Assembly (NCBI GenBank): GCA_045223915.1
Contig: JBGUZU010000033.1
Span: 53,691 to 117,690, forward strand
Direction: 5' to 3'
Length of the DNA stretch: 64,000 bases
Source: Ruminimicrobiellum sp045223915
Lineage (GTDB): Bacteria > Elusimicrobiota > Endomicrobiia > Endomicrobiales > Endomicrobiaceae
Position numbers and translations under genes: made by a program. Shown here piece after piece: positions 9,240 to 19,000 of the stretch. The notes under the pieces are model-generated. The model saw nothing but the letters and a program-made list of their open reading frames with translations. It was not told the DNA's origin and did no database searches. Numbering within the stretch: the stretch's first letter is position 1; each line of letters starts with the position of its first letter.

Positions 9240-11648
9240 ATGGGCATACTTGATAATGAAAACAGAACAAATGGCCTTATTACTATTAAGGAATTATTTA
9301 GTGATAATCATTATTATAGAATTCCAGATTATCAACGTGGATATTCATGGGGCAGTGATAAAGAGTTTTTAGAATTATGGAAAGATATTTTAAGAATATA
9401 TCATTCTAATAATACAAATCGTAAACATTATACCGGTATGATTACATTGGATGAAATCAAAAATGAAAGCGATATTAATATTGAAAATTTATATGATACA
9501 AATTCTTTTTATATAGTCGATGGGCAACAAAGAATTACATCAATTATTATTATTTTAAAAACAATTTTTGATTATTCTAAAGATAATGGAATTGATGCAA
9601 TAACTTCAAATTATGATTATAAGTTTTTATTGAACGGAGATTCTGGTATTAGGAGATTTGGTTATTCTATAAAAAGACAAGATGGAGCCGATGATTTTTT
9701 TAGAAAAAGAATTTATGAAGCAAATAAAAATCTTCCGATGCCAAATCAGTATTTTGTAAATATAAATGAGTCACAAAAAATTATCGAAAAAGAATTAATT
9801 AGATACGATTATGAAAAAATAAAAGATATTATCGATGTTATTTTAAATAGATTGGTGTTTAATATTTATTTTATTACAGAAGATTTTGATGTGAGAGTTA
9901 CTTTTGAGACTATGAACAATAGAGGTAAATCACTTACAAGTTTGGAATTATTAAAAAATAGATTAATGTATCTATCTACATTTTTTAGTAAAGGGAGAGA
10001 GAATTATATTGGAAGACTTCAACAACAAATAGATTCATCATGGAAGAATATATATGATCATTTAAATTATAAAGATTCCAGACTATCTGATGATGAATAT
10101 TTAAAAGCTCATTGGATTGTATACCAAAGATTAAATAAAAAGAAAGGTAACGCATTCATTGAAGATATCTTAAATAATGAATTTTCTACTGATAATGGGC
10201 CTTTTTATAATTATTGTCAAGAATTTGAATATGATAAGGCATTTGATTTATTATCCAAATACGTTCAAAGTTTGGATAAATATAGTTTGTTTTGGTCATC
10301 GGTTAATTCCCCGGATAACATAGAATTTGATATTGATGATGAAGAAAAAAAATGGATTAAAAGATTATCACGTTTACCAAACAATTTATATATGAAAGCT
10401 GCTATTATGGTTGTACTAGCTTCTGAAAAGGTTAATAAAACAGATAAAATTGAATTTTATTCAAAATTAGAGAAATTTGTTTTCATTAATAAATTATTAG
10501 CACAAGATAAAAATGATTTAAGCTTTCTTGTTACATATGCAAAAGATTTGTTGAATGAGAAAATCAATTTTAAAGATAAAATTGATGCATTGATTAATTC
10601 GTTAACAACACACATATTGTCTATTAATCCTAATAGGGTAAAGAAGGCAATAGAAAAATTTAAAAGATATATAGATGATAAGGAAAACTATTATTACAAT
10701 TGGAATGGAATTAGTTATTTCTTATATGAGTATAATGATTCTTTGTCGATTCCTAATGCTGAAAAAATCGAATGGTATAAACTCAGTTCTACCTCAATAG
10801 AACATGTTCTTCCTCAAACGCCAAAAAGGGAATACTGGCAAGTTTCTTTTAAAAATTATATAGGCACAGATAATGAAAGAAAAATCATTAACTCATTAGG
10901 TAATTTGTTGTTACTTTCAAGTGGAGCCGAAAATAGCAGTTTAAAGAATTATAGTTATCCGGTAAAAAGAGAGATGGATGTTAATTCTAAGAAATTTGCT
11001 TATTGTTATGGTTCGCGCTCAGCTAGAGAAATTGCCGAAGCAAAACATTGGACATCAAAGCAAGTATATGAAAGAAGTAAAAAATTGTTAAATTTTTTAT
11101 TTGATAAATGGTTATCAGAGTATATTACAATTTTTGAATGGGAAGAGCTTGTAAAAAATTTTAATCTTATAAATTTTAAATATGAAGAACTAAGTAATAC
11201 TGATTATAACACCTTGGTTGCTAAATTAGATAGAATTGATGTTGAAGAAGAAAGAAAGCAAGCAGATATCAATTCAATAAAAGAAAAGCAAGAAGATTAT
11301 TATTCAAAACAATTGTTAGAGTATTTTGATAAAGATGTTTTTTATCTTGTTCCTAATCTAAGACAAGTTAGATATTTTGATTGGAAATATTCGTTTGTTA
11401 TTACCAAAGACAAAGATAAAAAACCGCTTAAATTGAAAATTGCAACAAAAATTAATTCAGAAGATCATACTATAGTTTATAAATATCGTGAAAATACAGT
11501 TTCGGTTTGTCATGAAATTAATCATGTAGAAACTTTTTATGAACAAATCTGTGATGTCCCAGAGGAATTAAGAATGTTTTTAAGATCTTTAGATAGATAT
11601 GTTAAGAAAGCAAGACAAAGAAGTAACCCTCAATTTGTAAATGTATAA
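9240..11648 (+). CDS. Single-chain GmrSD-like DUF262/DUF1524 restriction protein
   Basis: This 802-aa protein belongs to the family of GmrSD, a type IV (modification-dependent) endonuclease, and related anti-phage nucleases. The N-terminal DUF262 (ParB-like nucleotidase) has YRIPDYQRGYSWG near residue 28, DGQQR at residues 94-98 and TMNNRGKSLTSLELLKN. DUF1524 (HNH-type nuclease) carries IEHVLPQTP, with the catalytic-type His522, followed by NSLGNLLLLSSGAEN and NYSYPVKRE. The C-terminal ~200 residues are not recognised. The start has AGGAGA 5 bases upstream. The gene stands alone and uses ATT-rich isoleucine codons, unlike the ATA-rich neighbours, which suggests recent transfer. The target modification is unknown. 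Confidence 0.88.
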   Translation: MGILDNENRTNGLITIKELFSDNHYYRIPDYQRGYSWGSDKEFLELWKDILRIYHSNNTNRKHYTGMITLDEIKNESDINIENLYDTNSFYIVDGQQRITSIIIILKTIFDYSKDNGIDAITSNYDYKFLLNGDSGIRRFGYSIKRQDGADDFFRKRIYEANKNLPMPNQYFVNINESQKIIEKELIRYDYEKIKDIIDVILNRLVFNIYFITEDFDVRVTFETMNNRGKSLTSLELLKNRLMYLSTFFSKGRENYIGRLQQQIDSSWKNIYDHLNYKDSRLSDDEYLKAHWIVYQRLNKKKGNAFIEDILNNEFSTDNGPFYNYCQEFEYDKAFDLLSKYVQSLDKYSLFWSSVNSPDNIEFDIDDEEKKWIKRLSRLPNNLYMKAAIMVVLASEKVNKTDKIEFYSKLEKFVFINKLLAQDKNDLSFLVTYAKDLLNEKINFKDKIDALINSLTTHILSINPNRVKKAIEKFKRYIDDKENYYYNWNGISYFLYEYNDSLSIPNAEKIEWYKLSSTSIEHVLPQTPKREYWQVSFKNYIGTDNERKIINSLGNLLLLSSGAENSSLKNYSYPVKREMDVNSKKFAYCYGSRSAREIAEAKHWTSKQVYERSKKLLNFLFDKWLSEYITIFEWEELVKNFNLINFKYEELSNTDYNTLVAKLDRIDVEEERKQADINSIKEKQEDYYSKQLLEYFDKDVFYLVPNLRQVRYFDWKYSFVITKDKDKKPLKLKIATKINSEDHTIVYKYRENTVSVCHEINHVETFYEQICDVPEELRMFLRSLDRYVKKARQRSNPQFVNV

Positions 11649-11807
11649 TAATTGAGCTTGTGAAAAGATGACAATCCAACAATAGAAGAATAATATGAAA
11701 CTTCTAATATACTATTAACATTAAAACAAATGATAATAGAGTAGAAAAATTTTTGTTAAATAATAAATCAGTAGAAATTTTATATAAACATGCTAAAAAT
11801 AAATTGA

Positions 11808-12431
11808 TTATTTAGTTTCATCAAATGGTAAAGATTTTTCGGGCCAGCCGTAATCTTTATATTTTGTTGCTGCAATTCCGTTATTTTTTACATAAGTCGC
11901 CAACCCTTCTGCTCTCAATCTTTCGCGATTCTTCTCATCGCTATTGATGATTTTAAAGGCATTGAACTTATCACCGAAGATTTTCTTGGCTGTCGGCAAG
12001 TATCCGGAGCCATCCTCTACCTGGTCGAAGGCAGTCACTTCGAAGCCCTTTTCAGTCTGTCGGATGTGTAATAATCCGGGATGACTGCCGCCAGAGACAC
12101 ATTCCAACGTGTCGCCCACTAGATTGTAGTTGAAGACCCAGAAATCGCCCCATACCTTGATGTCCTCGGCATCACGCTCGTCAACTCTCACTATGCTGTG
12201 GATGGGTACGCAATGTTCACCTTTGGCATACTTACTGCCAATAGAATTAGTCAGATAGCGGTCGATGGCAGGGAAATAATTTATTTCTTCTTGAATGGTT
12301 TCAGGCTCCGATGAATCTGTTTCGGTTATGGTAACCGAATCAACTTTTTGTTCTTCAATGTTTTGTTGATTGTTTTTGCAACCTACAAATATTATTGTTA
12401 AAAATAAAATACTTAAAAAAACTTTTTTCAT
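11808..12431 (-). CDS. Putative lipoprotein, G+C-rich mature domain
   Basis: This 207-aa protein has a lipoprotein signal (MKKVFLSILFLTIIFVGC) with the acylated cysteine at residue 18. A Gln/Glu/Thr/Ser-rich linker follows, then a globular domain from about residue 60 (DRYLTNSIGSKY, VWGDFWVFNYNLVGDTLECVSGG, GSGYLPTAKKIFGDKF). I do not recognise a named family. The start is the ATG with AAGGAG 5 bases upstream; a longer in-frame start lacks this. The segment ~11,940-12,290 is close to 50% G+C, against about 30% around it, so the mature domain looks imported and joined to a native AT-rich signal peptide. It follows the MFS gene with a 19-bp gap. Confidence 0.7.
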   Translation of the reverse strand: MKKVFLSILFLTIIFVGCKNNQQNIEEQKVDSVTITETDSSEPETIQEEINYFPAIDRYLTNSIGSKYAKGEHCVPIHSIVRVDERDAEDIKVWGDFWVFNYNLVGDTLECVSGGSHPGLLHIRQTEKGFEVTAFDQVEDGSGYLPTAKKIFGDKFNAFKIINSDEKNRERLRAEGLATYVKNNGIAATKYKDYGWPEKSLPFDETK

Positions 12432-12450
12432 AAATTTCTCCTTATAAAAC

Positions 12451-13695
12451 TCAACCAATCTTTTTCGTGTAATCGTATTTAGACATTTTGTAACTAAACA
12501 AACAACTTATTATAAAAACCGTAACACCTAAAAAAACAAAAGTGTTTGATATTCCTATTTTTTGTGCAACAGAACCTGTAAAAAAACTGCTTAACGAAAA
12601 TGTTCCTAAAAAGCATAAAGCATTTAAACTTATTATTCTTCCCCTTTTTTCATCTGCAACGGCAGTTTGTACCAACACATTTTGCGGTGTTATAAAAAAT
12701 GTTGAACCTACCCCCAAAAAGAACATTGCTATCAAAACAAAATAGTGGTTGGAATTTAGTCCGGTAAAAATAAAAGCGGAACTTACAAATATACAACCTG
12801 TAAAAAGCATTCTTCGTAACCCTTTAACCGACATTTTAGATGCAATAAGTAAAGAAGCAGTAAGTGAACCTACACCTGTTGCACCGAGCAAATATCCCAA
12901 AATATCCGCTTTTGAAACAAGAACATCCGCAGTATATATAGGTAAAAGCATAGGATAACTCATAACCAAAAAACTAAACAGAAAAAGGTATACTTGTGCC
13001 GTTATTATCGGAGAATTTTTTATTGAATATAAAAATCCTTCTTTAATCGAACTAAATATGTTTTCTTTTTGTATTTCTTTATTTTTAAAATCTTTTATTT
13101 TCATTGCTTTTATTAGAAAGAAAGTAGGAACCAAAACCAAGAAGTTTAAAAGAAAACAATATTTTGCACCCAAATAACCGATAATAAGTCCGCCTATAGC
13201 AGGACCTATAAACCTTGCAAGATTAAAACAAGAAGCATTTAACGAAATTGCATTACCTAAATCTTTCGGATCATCCACCAAAAGAACAAAACTCGATTGT
13301 CTTACCGGTGCATCAATGGCTGCAACCGTATTTAAAAATACACCTAAAATTACTATAAGATAAAGGTTTAATAATCCGGAAAAAGCAACAAATGTCATTA
13401 AAAATGTTTGTAGTATATATAAAGATTGAACAATGATTAACAGTTTGTGTCTGTTATATTTATCTACAACCGCACCTGTAAAAGGGGATAAAATAAATAA
13501 CGGTGCAGTACTTATAAAAGTTAAACTGCCCATAGTAAAAGCAGATTTTGTTATATCGTAAACAAGCCAACTTATGGCAACATTCTGTATCCATAACCCT
13601 ATCTGTGTTATTGCAAGTGAAGGGAAAAACAGTCTGAAATTTCTGTATTTAAATCCCCTAAAAATATTTTTTAGTCTATTCATTTTTATTTTCAT
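12451..13695 (-). CDS. MFS transporter
   Basis: This 414-aa integral membrane protein has about 12 hydrophobic segments and the MFS loop signature GAVVDKYNRHKLL after the second helix. It resembles the MFS_3/enterobactin-exporter-like group (FRLFFPSLAITQIGLWIQNVAISWLVYDITKSA). The substrate is unknown; efflux is the usual role. The start overlaps the 3' end of the upstream BASS transporter gene by 20 bp (or 8 bp if the ATG at 13683 is used), so the two are probably co-translated, with the downstream lipoprotein in the same transcript. Confidence 0.9.
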   Translation of the reverse strand: MKIKMNRLKNIFRGFKYRNFRLFFPSLAITQIGLWIQNVAISWLVYDITKSAFTMGSLTFISTAPLFILSPFTGAVVDKYNRHKLLIIVQSLYILQTFLMTFVAFSGLLNLYLIVILGVFLNTVAAIDAPVRQSSFVLLVDDPKDLGNAISLNASCFNLARFIGPAIGGLIIGYLGAKYCFLLNFLVLVPTFFLIKAMKIKDFKNKEIQKENIFSSIKEGFLYSIKNSPIITAQVYLFLFSFLVMSYPMLLPIYTADVLVSKADILGYLLGATGVGSLTASLLIASKMSVKGLRRMLFTGCIFVSSAFIFTGLNSNHYFVLIAMFFLGVGSTFFITPQNVLVQTAVADEKRGRIISLNALCFLGTFSLSSFFTGSVAQKIGISNTFVFLGVTVFIISCLFSYKMSKYDYTKKIG

Positions 13696-14623
13696 TCCAA
13701 TGGTTAAAAATATTTGCTAAAATTGCGCCGGAAATGTTGTGCCATACCGAAAATATTGCTCCCGGAACAGTAGCCATGGCAAGAGAAGCAAACGATGTTG
13801 ATGCAAGGCTTGTTGCAAGACCTGAATTTTGCATACCGATTTCGATTGAAATTGCTTTAGTTTTCGGTATGTTAAATTTCAACATTTTCCCTAACCCAAA
13901 CCCGCAAGCATAACCTAAAACATTATGTAAAATAACAACGGTAAATACTATCAGTCCCGTAGATAAAATTTTTGATGCATTGTGCGATACAACACTTGCT
14001 ACAATCATACAAATACCTATAACGGAAACCATAGGAAGAACCTTTATTGCTTTTTGAGTAAATGTTCCGAAAAATTTGTTTATAATAAAACCTAAAACTA
14101 TCGGTATAATAACCACATTTATAATGGAAATAAACATTGAATAAGTATCGACATTGACGGTGGTACTTAATAAAAGGTATGTAATTAAAGGAGTAAGAAT
14201 TGGAGCAAGTATTGTGTTAACGCTTGTCATACTTACCGATAATGCAACATCCCCTTTAGAAAGATAAGTAATAACATTGCTTGATGTTCCTCCCGGACAA
14301 GCACCTACAAGAATAACACCGGTCATAAGTGCAGCATCAAGGTTAAACAGTTTACATAACATAAAAGCAATTAACGGCATTATGGTAAACTGTGCAACAC
14401 AACCTGTAATAATATCTTTCGGGCGAACAAAAACAAGCTTAAAATCTTCAAACTTTAAAGTAAGTCCCATACCGAACATTATTATCATAAGAAGATAATT
14501 TATCCACGATAACGAAACCCATAATCCCGTTTGCGGAATAAATAAAGTTGCGGCTGTAACAACAAGAACTATCACAGCCATATATTTACCGAATAAGTTG
14601 CTTATATTATTTAATAAATTCAT
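13676..14623 (-). CDS. Bile acid:sodium symporter (BASS) family transporter
   Basis: This 315-aa protein with 9-10 hydrophobic helices carries the BASS signatures MIIMFGMGLTLKFEDF, GVILVGACPGGTSSNVITYLSKGDVALSVSMTSVNT and IEIGMQNSGLATSLA, the last two being the crossover-helix and sodium-site regions. Bacterial BASS proteins import organic anions such as pantoate, pyruvate or bile acids with sodium, and the substrate cannot be chosen from sequence alone. It is the first gene of a three-gene minus-strand run (BASS, MFS, lipoprotein). Confidence 0.93.
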   Translation of the reverse strand: MNLLNNISNLFGKYMAVIVLVVTAATLFIPQTGLWVSLSWINYLLMIIMFGMGLTLKFEDFKLVFVRPKDIITGCVAQFTIMPLIAFMLCKLFNLDAALMTGVILVGACPGGTSSNVITYLSKGDVALSVSMTSVNTILAPILTPLITYLLLSTTVNVDTYSMFISIINVVIIPIVLGFIINKFFGTFTQKAIKVLPMVSVIGICMIVASVVSHNASKILSTGLIVFTVVILHNVLGYACGFGLGKMLKFNIPKTKAISIEIGMQNSGLATSLASTSFASLAMATVPGAIFSVWHNISGAILANIFNHWNENKNE

Positions 14624-14688
14624 ATTTATCTTCCAAAATAAATTTCAATTATTGTATAAATAAATCAAAATATTTATCAAATTTTCTT

Positions 14689-14718
14689 TTGCAAATAATA
14701 ACTCAACTATGTTAGAAT
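14689..14718 (+). promoter_or_regulatory. Candidate promoter for the M20 peptidase gene
   Basis: TTGCAA (14689-14694), an 18-bp spacer and TAGAAT (14713-14718) lie ~50 bp upstream of the peptidase ATG, in the divergent spacer shared with the BASS gene. Confidence 0.4.
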
Positions 14719-14768
14719 AAAATCACAACAACAAATAATTTTTTTATACAAAACCATAGGAGTGCATC

Positions 14769-15932
14769 ATGAATATCAGTGAATTAAGAAAAAATAACGA
14801 ATTAGTGGATTTGTTTTGTTCTGTAGCGGAAATTCCGTCACCGTCACTAAAAGAAGAAAAAGTTATCGAATGGATTTGCAATTATTGTAAAACAAATAAT
14901 TTGCCTTGCGAGACAGACGACTATAAAAATATATACATAACAGTACCTGCAACGGATAAGAATAAAAAACCGATTTTGTTATCAGCACATATGGATGTTG
15001 TGGGGGGTGATTCCCCTGTTGTTGCTTATTTGGACGGCGATTTAATAAAAGCCAAAGGCAGAACTCTCGGTGCAGACGATAAAGCAGGTGTTGCAAATGC
15101 ATTATATTTTGCAAAAGAACTTGTAAAAAGGTCTGATATAAAACATGGCGGATTAGAACTTCATTTCACCAGGGACGAAGAAAACGGTATGACCGGAATT
15201 GGACATACTGACTTTTCAAAAATAAATTCAAAGTATGTATTAGTCTTAGATGGTGATGTTTTGGGAGAATGTTCGGTTGCTGGAGCCAACTATGTCCTTG
15301 TTGATTTGAAAGTAAATGCCCATAAAGGTGGACATTCCGGAAACGATATCGGAGACAACACAAGAAAAAATGCAGCAAAATTAATTGCGGATTTGGTTTC
15401 CGATATGCCGCAAGGTGTTTTTTACAGTGAAAACGGGCAAGTCGTAACTTCTTGCAATATCGGCGGAATTTCTTCAGGCAACTTAAATGTTACAAATGTT
15501 ATAAATACGGATGCTGCAGCAACATATTCTATAAGAAGCTCAAACAAAGAAAAAGAAAATGAACTTATACAAACCATGCAAAAAACAGTTGATGAATTTA
15601 ATAAAAAATATGAAGGTATCGCAACAGCAACAATTGTGTTTAATGTAAAAATGCCGATGTTTGAAAAAAATCAAGATGAATATATGCCGAATTTATTTTC
15701 AGAAGTGGCTAAAAAAGTCGGGATAGAACCTGAAATTTCATCGTTTCATGCAGGAGCGGAAACACATATTTATGCCAAAAAACAAAATGCTAAAGGTGAA
15801 ACTTTTTCCCCGTATTTAATAGGATTGGCAACCGTATGCAATATGCACTCCGCCAACGAATATGTTGATTATAAAACAATGATAAAAGGACAGGAATTAC
15901 TAAAAGCGTTATTTGAAGCATATAACTCATAA
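14769..15932 (+). CDS. M20-family peptidase (PepT-like)
   Basis: This is a 387-aa cytosolic zinc aminopeptidase of the peptidase T/M20 type. The metal ligands are recognisable: His74 in SAHMDVV, Asp103 in GADDKAGVA, the glutamates at 137-138 in TRDEENGMTG and a C-terminal His in CNMHSANEYV. LDGDVLGECSVAGANY and NAHKGGHSGNDIGD belong to the lid/dimerization domain, as in PepT-like enzymes. AGGAG sits 7 bases before the ATG. It probably trims tri- or dipeptides for nutrition. It is transcribed alone, divergently from the transporter operon. Confidence 0.92.
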   Translation: MNISELRKNNELVDLFCSVAEIPSPSLKEEKVIEWICNYCKTNNLPCETDDYKNIYITVPATDKNKKPILLSAHMDVVGGDSPVVAYLDGDLIKAKGRTLGADDKAGVANALYFAKELVKRSDIKHGGLELHFTRDEENGMTGIGHTDFSKINSKYVLVLDGDVLGECSVAGANYVLVDLKVNAHKGGHSGNDIGDNTRKNAAKLIADLVSDMPQGVFYSENGQVVTSCNIGGISSGNLNVTNVINTDAAATYSIRSSNKEKENELIQTMQKTVDEFNKKYEGIATATIVFNVKMPMFEKNQDEYMPNLFSEVAKKVGIEPEISSFHAGAETHIYAKKQNAKGETFSPYLIGLATVCNMHSANEYVDYKTMIKGQELLKALFEAYNS

Positions 15933-15993
15933 ACTTTTATAATACTAAAACTATTGAGATAAAACAGGATATGAGTTAGAATATATGTGTAGG

Positions 15994-16018
15994 ACGGCAT
16001 TTACGGTTACAATGTCGT
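15994..16018 (+). terminator. Hairpin after the peptidase gene
   Basis: ACGGCATT (15994-16001) pairs with AATGTCGT (16011-16018), including one G-T pair, around a 9-nt loop. The hairpin is 61 bp past the peptidase stop codon and lacks a clean T-run, so it may be a weak terminator or a leader structure of the next gene. Confidence 0.3.
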
Positions 16019-16064
16019 AGCTTTGTTGTTGTGTTGTATAAAAACAAAACTATAAAAATATAAA

Positions 16065-19000
16065 ATGCTTTTGAAAAAAACTTTGCTAAACAAGTGCATA
16101 TCTGTTTTTATAACGATGGGATTAATCCTGTCGTCATCCGGTATTGGTGGCTTTGCCGCACCAACACCTGTAAATTCTGTTTATCCAACCTATGTTGAAA
16201 ATGTTGTTCCTTTTAATCTCGGGAAAGTTACAAACTCCACAGATTTTTCAACATCCAAAGTTATAGTTCAAATTCAAGATTTGCACGGCGACTACCAAAC
16301 ACAAAAAAATATAGCTTCAATACTTTCCTATTTGGATAAGAACTATGGTATATCCAATATTTATGTTGAAGGTGCACCGCAAGGGAAACTAAGCACAAAA
16401 TGGCTTGCCGATATATCCGACAATTCAACCAAAAAAGCTTTTATTGAAGCAATGATGTCCGTTGGGGAATTGTCCGGTGCGGAATATTTTTCTGTTACCG
16501 AAGGCAAAACAGACATTTTAAAAGGTGCCGAAAATTTTAGTGCATATTCCGCAAATCTCGTAAGACTTGCGGAAATGAAAAGAAATCTGGCAATAGTAGA
16601 AGCACAACTTTTACCTTTACAAATGCAAATAGAATCTCTCGGTCAAAAAATTTACGGCAAAGATAACAAAAAAATTCTCGCATTATCTCAAAAGTATAAG
16701 AAAAACGCAATTACTACAGAAAAATATTTTAAAACTTTATTTAAGTTTGCACATAAATACGGTATAAGTACAGACAAATATCCGCAACTTTCTTTGTTTA
16801 AACAAATTCTTTCGATAAGAAACAAAATCGATACCGATACCATCTCTAAAGAAACGGCAAATGCCGTAAATTTACTGAAAAAAGAATTATCTTTTGCGGA
16901 ATATAAAGCACTTACCGAATTATCAAAATCTCCTGAAACAAAAAAAATTTTTTATCTTGAATTAAGTAAACATTTACAAAAAACAAAAGATTATGAAAAA
17001 TTTCCGCAAATAAAACTTTTTTCCTCATATATTCTGCTCAATTCACAAACAAATCCTATTGATTTTGTTCGTCAGGAAGAAATGTTTGTAAACGAAATGA
17101 GAAACAAATCATCAAAAACTTTAAGCGAGCAAGAAGTTTTGTTTATGGAAAGATTTGTTTCGATTTTTGAATCTTTGTTACAAAACAAAATAAATTACAG
17201 AGAATATAAAAATTATAACTATGCTTTTAGTGAGTTTGAACGTATATTAAACAAATATATAGTTTCTTCTAATCTTGATGCTTTAAAAAGTTCTATAGAT
17301 ACGGCAGAAAAGTTCTATTCGGTAAATACCGACCGTGATGAATATTTTGTTAAATCTATCGTTATCGGAAACGATAAAAACACATCAAAAGTAAAACCCG
17401 TACGTAATAATAATGTCGAAAATATGTTAAAAACCGCTGCAAAAATAGATGTTATAATTTCCGGCGGTTTTCATACAGCAGGAATTTCAAAACTTCTTGA
17501 AGACAAAAAACAAAGTTATGTCGTTGTTACACCGGAAACAGTCGGCGCAATTTCCGAATACGATAAAGTATACAATTCCATAATTACCCGCCAAGCATCA
17601 ATGTTTGAAAGAAATGCGTTTGACTTTATTAAAAAATCCGCAGTTTTTGAAATGTCTCCGTTGTCGGTAGATCCCGTTAAAGCCGTATTTACCATAATTT
17701 TTTCCGAACAAACTTTAAGAAAGCTTCAAGCAAACAAAATGCTTGATGCAAAAATTATAGAAGATACAATAAATTCAGGTTACGGGAAAAAAGTTGTAGA
17801 AATAGAAAATATAGAAATTAATCCGGACGCAATACAAATAAATGTTAACGGCCAAAAACTCACAATTAAAAACGGTAAAGTATTTTATGAAAACGAACCG
17901 ATAGAAGAAGAAATACCTGCTTCTGTTACCGAAACAGACATTAGCGATGGTATTGCGGTTCAAAATGCAGTAATAGACTTTTTAATTTTGTCTGTAAGAC
18001 ACAATGTTAGTAACAGTGAAATTGATGCCGTGTTTGACACCTTAAATAAAAATTATTTGAATGAACAAACTATAAATTTATTAAAAAACGCTGCACAAAA
18101 GTTTTCTACGGAACAAAGAAAATATATAGAAACCAAAATTGCTTTAATAGAAAATAATGAAGGTAAACCGTTACTTTCAATTTATAAATCATCTCTTGCA
18201 TCAAAAATAAAATTTAAACCGTTATCTGTTGCTGTTGAAAACTTTTATTCCATTTTCATTGTGCCTTTTAAAGAACTTAATGATATGGTATCAATAGTAA
18301 GCGGTACAATGACACAGAAAGATTTTCTTGAAAAACATAAACAATATGTAAATGGTGACGATAATACAAGACTTGTTATGGAACGAGCCCTTGATTCGAT
18401 AATAAAAACTACCGTTATGTTTGGTGGAAACAATATTTTAGGAAAAACCGTAAACTACGTTTTACATATGTTTCATAATGCAAAAGCAGTAGCTTCCCGT
18501 TCGGAAATTCAATTTGCAAAAGATAAACATATAACAACCAGTATTTATGAACTGATGAAACGAAACGGGCTTGGCGCCATTTATGACGGTCAAGGTACAA
18601 ATTTCGGAGTATATTCTAAAAATGCTGAAAGAATAGAATTGTGTCTTTTTGATGAGCAGGGTAATGAAACAAGATACGAAATGACTAAAAACAAAAAAGA
18701 TGTTTGGAATATTTATCTTCCTGATGTAAAACCCGGGCAAAGATACGGTTTTCGTGCATATGGCCCGTATGAACCGCAAAACGGACATTACTTTAATCCA
18801 AACAAACTTGCTGTAGATCCTTTTTCATTCCAACAAGAGTCGCGTTTTGTTTTTGACGATTCTTTAATAGTGTGCGAAAAAGGAAATTTGTATAAACCCG
18901 ATACGAGAGATTCCGCACCATTTGTTCCTAAATCTATTGTTGTGGATTTAAGAAAGTTAGACTCCGTTGAAACAGTAAAACCGCCTGTATTATCGGAAAG

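Noticed and set aside
11649..11807. Remnant gene after the GmrSD-like gene
   Set aside because: Stops occur in every frame and no motif is recognisable; it is left as plain spacer.
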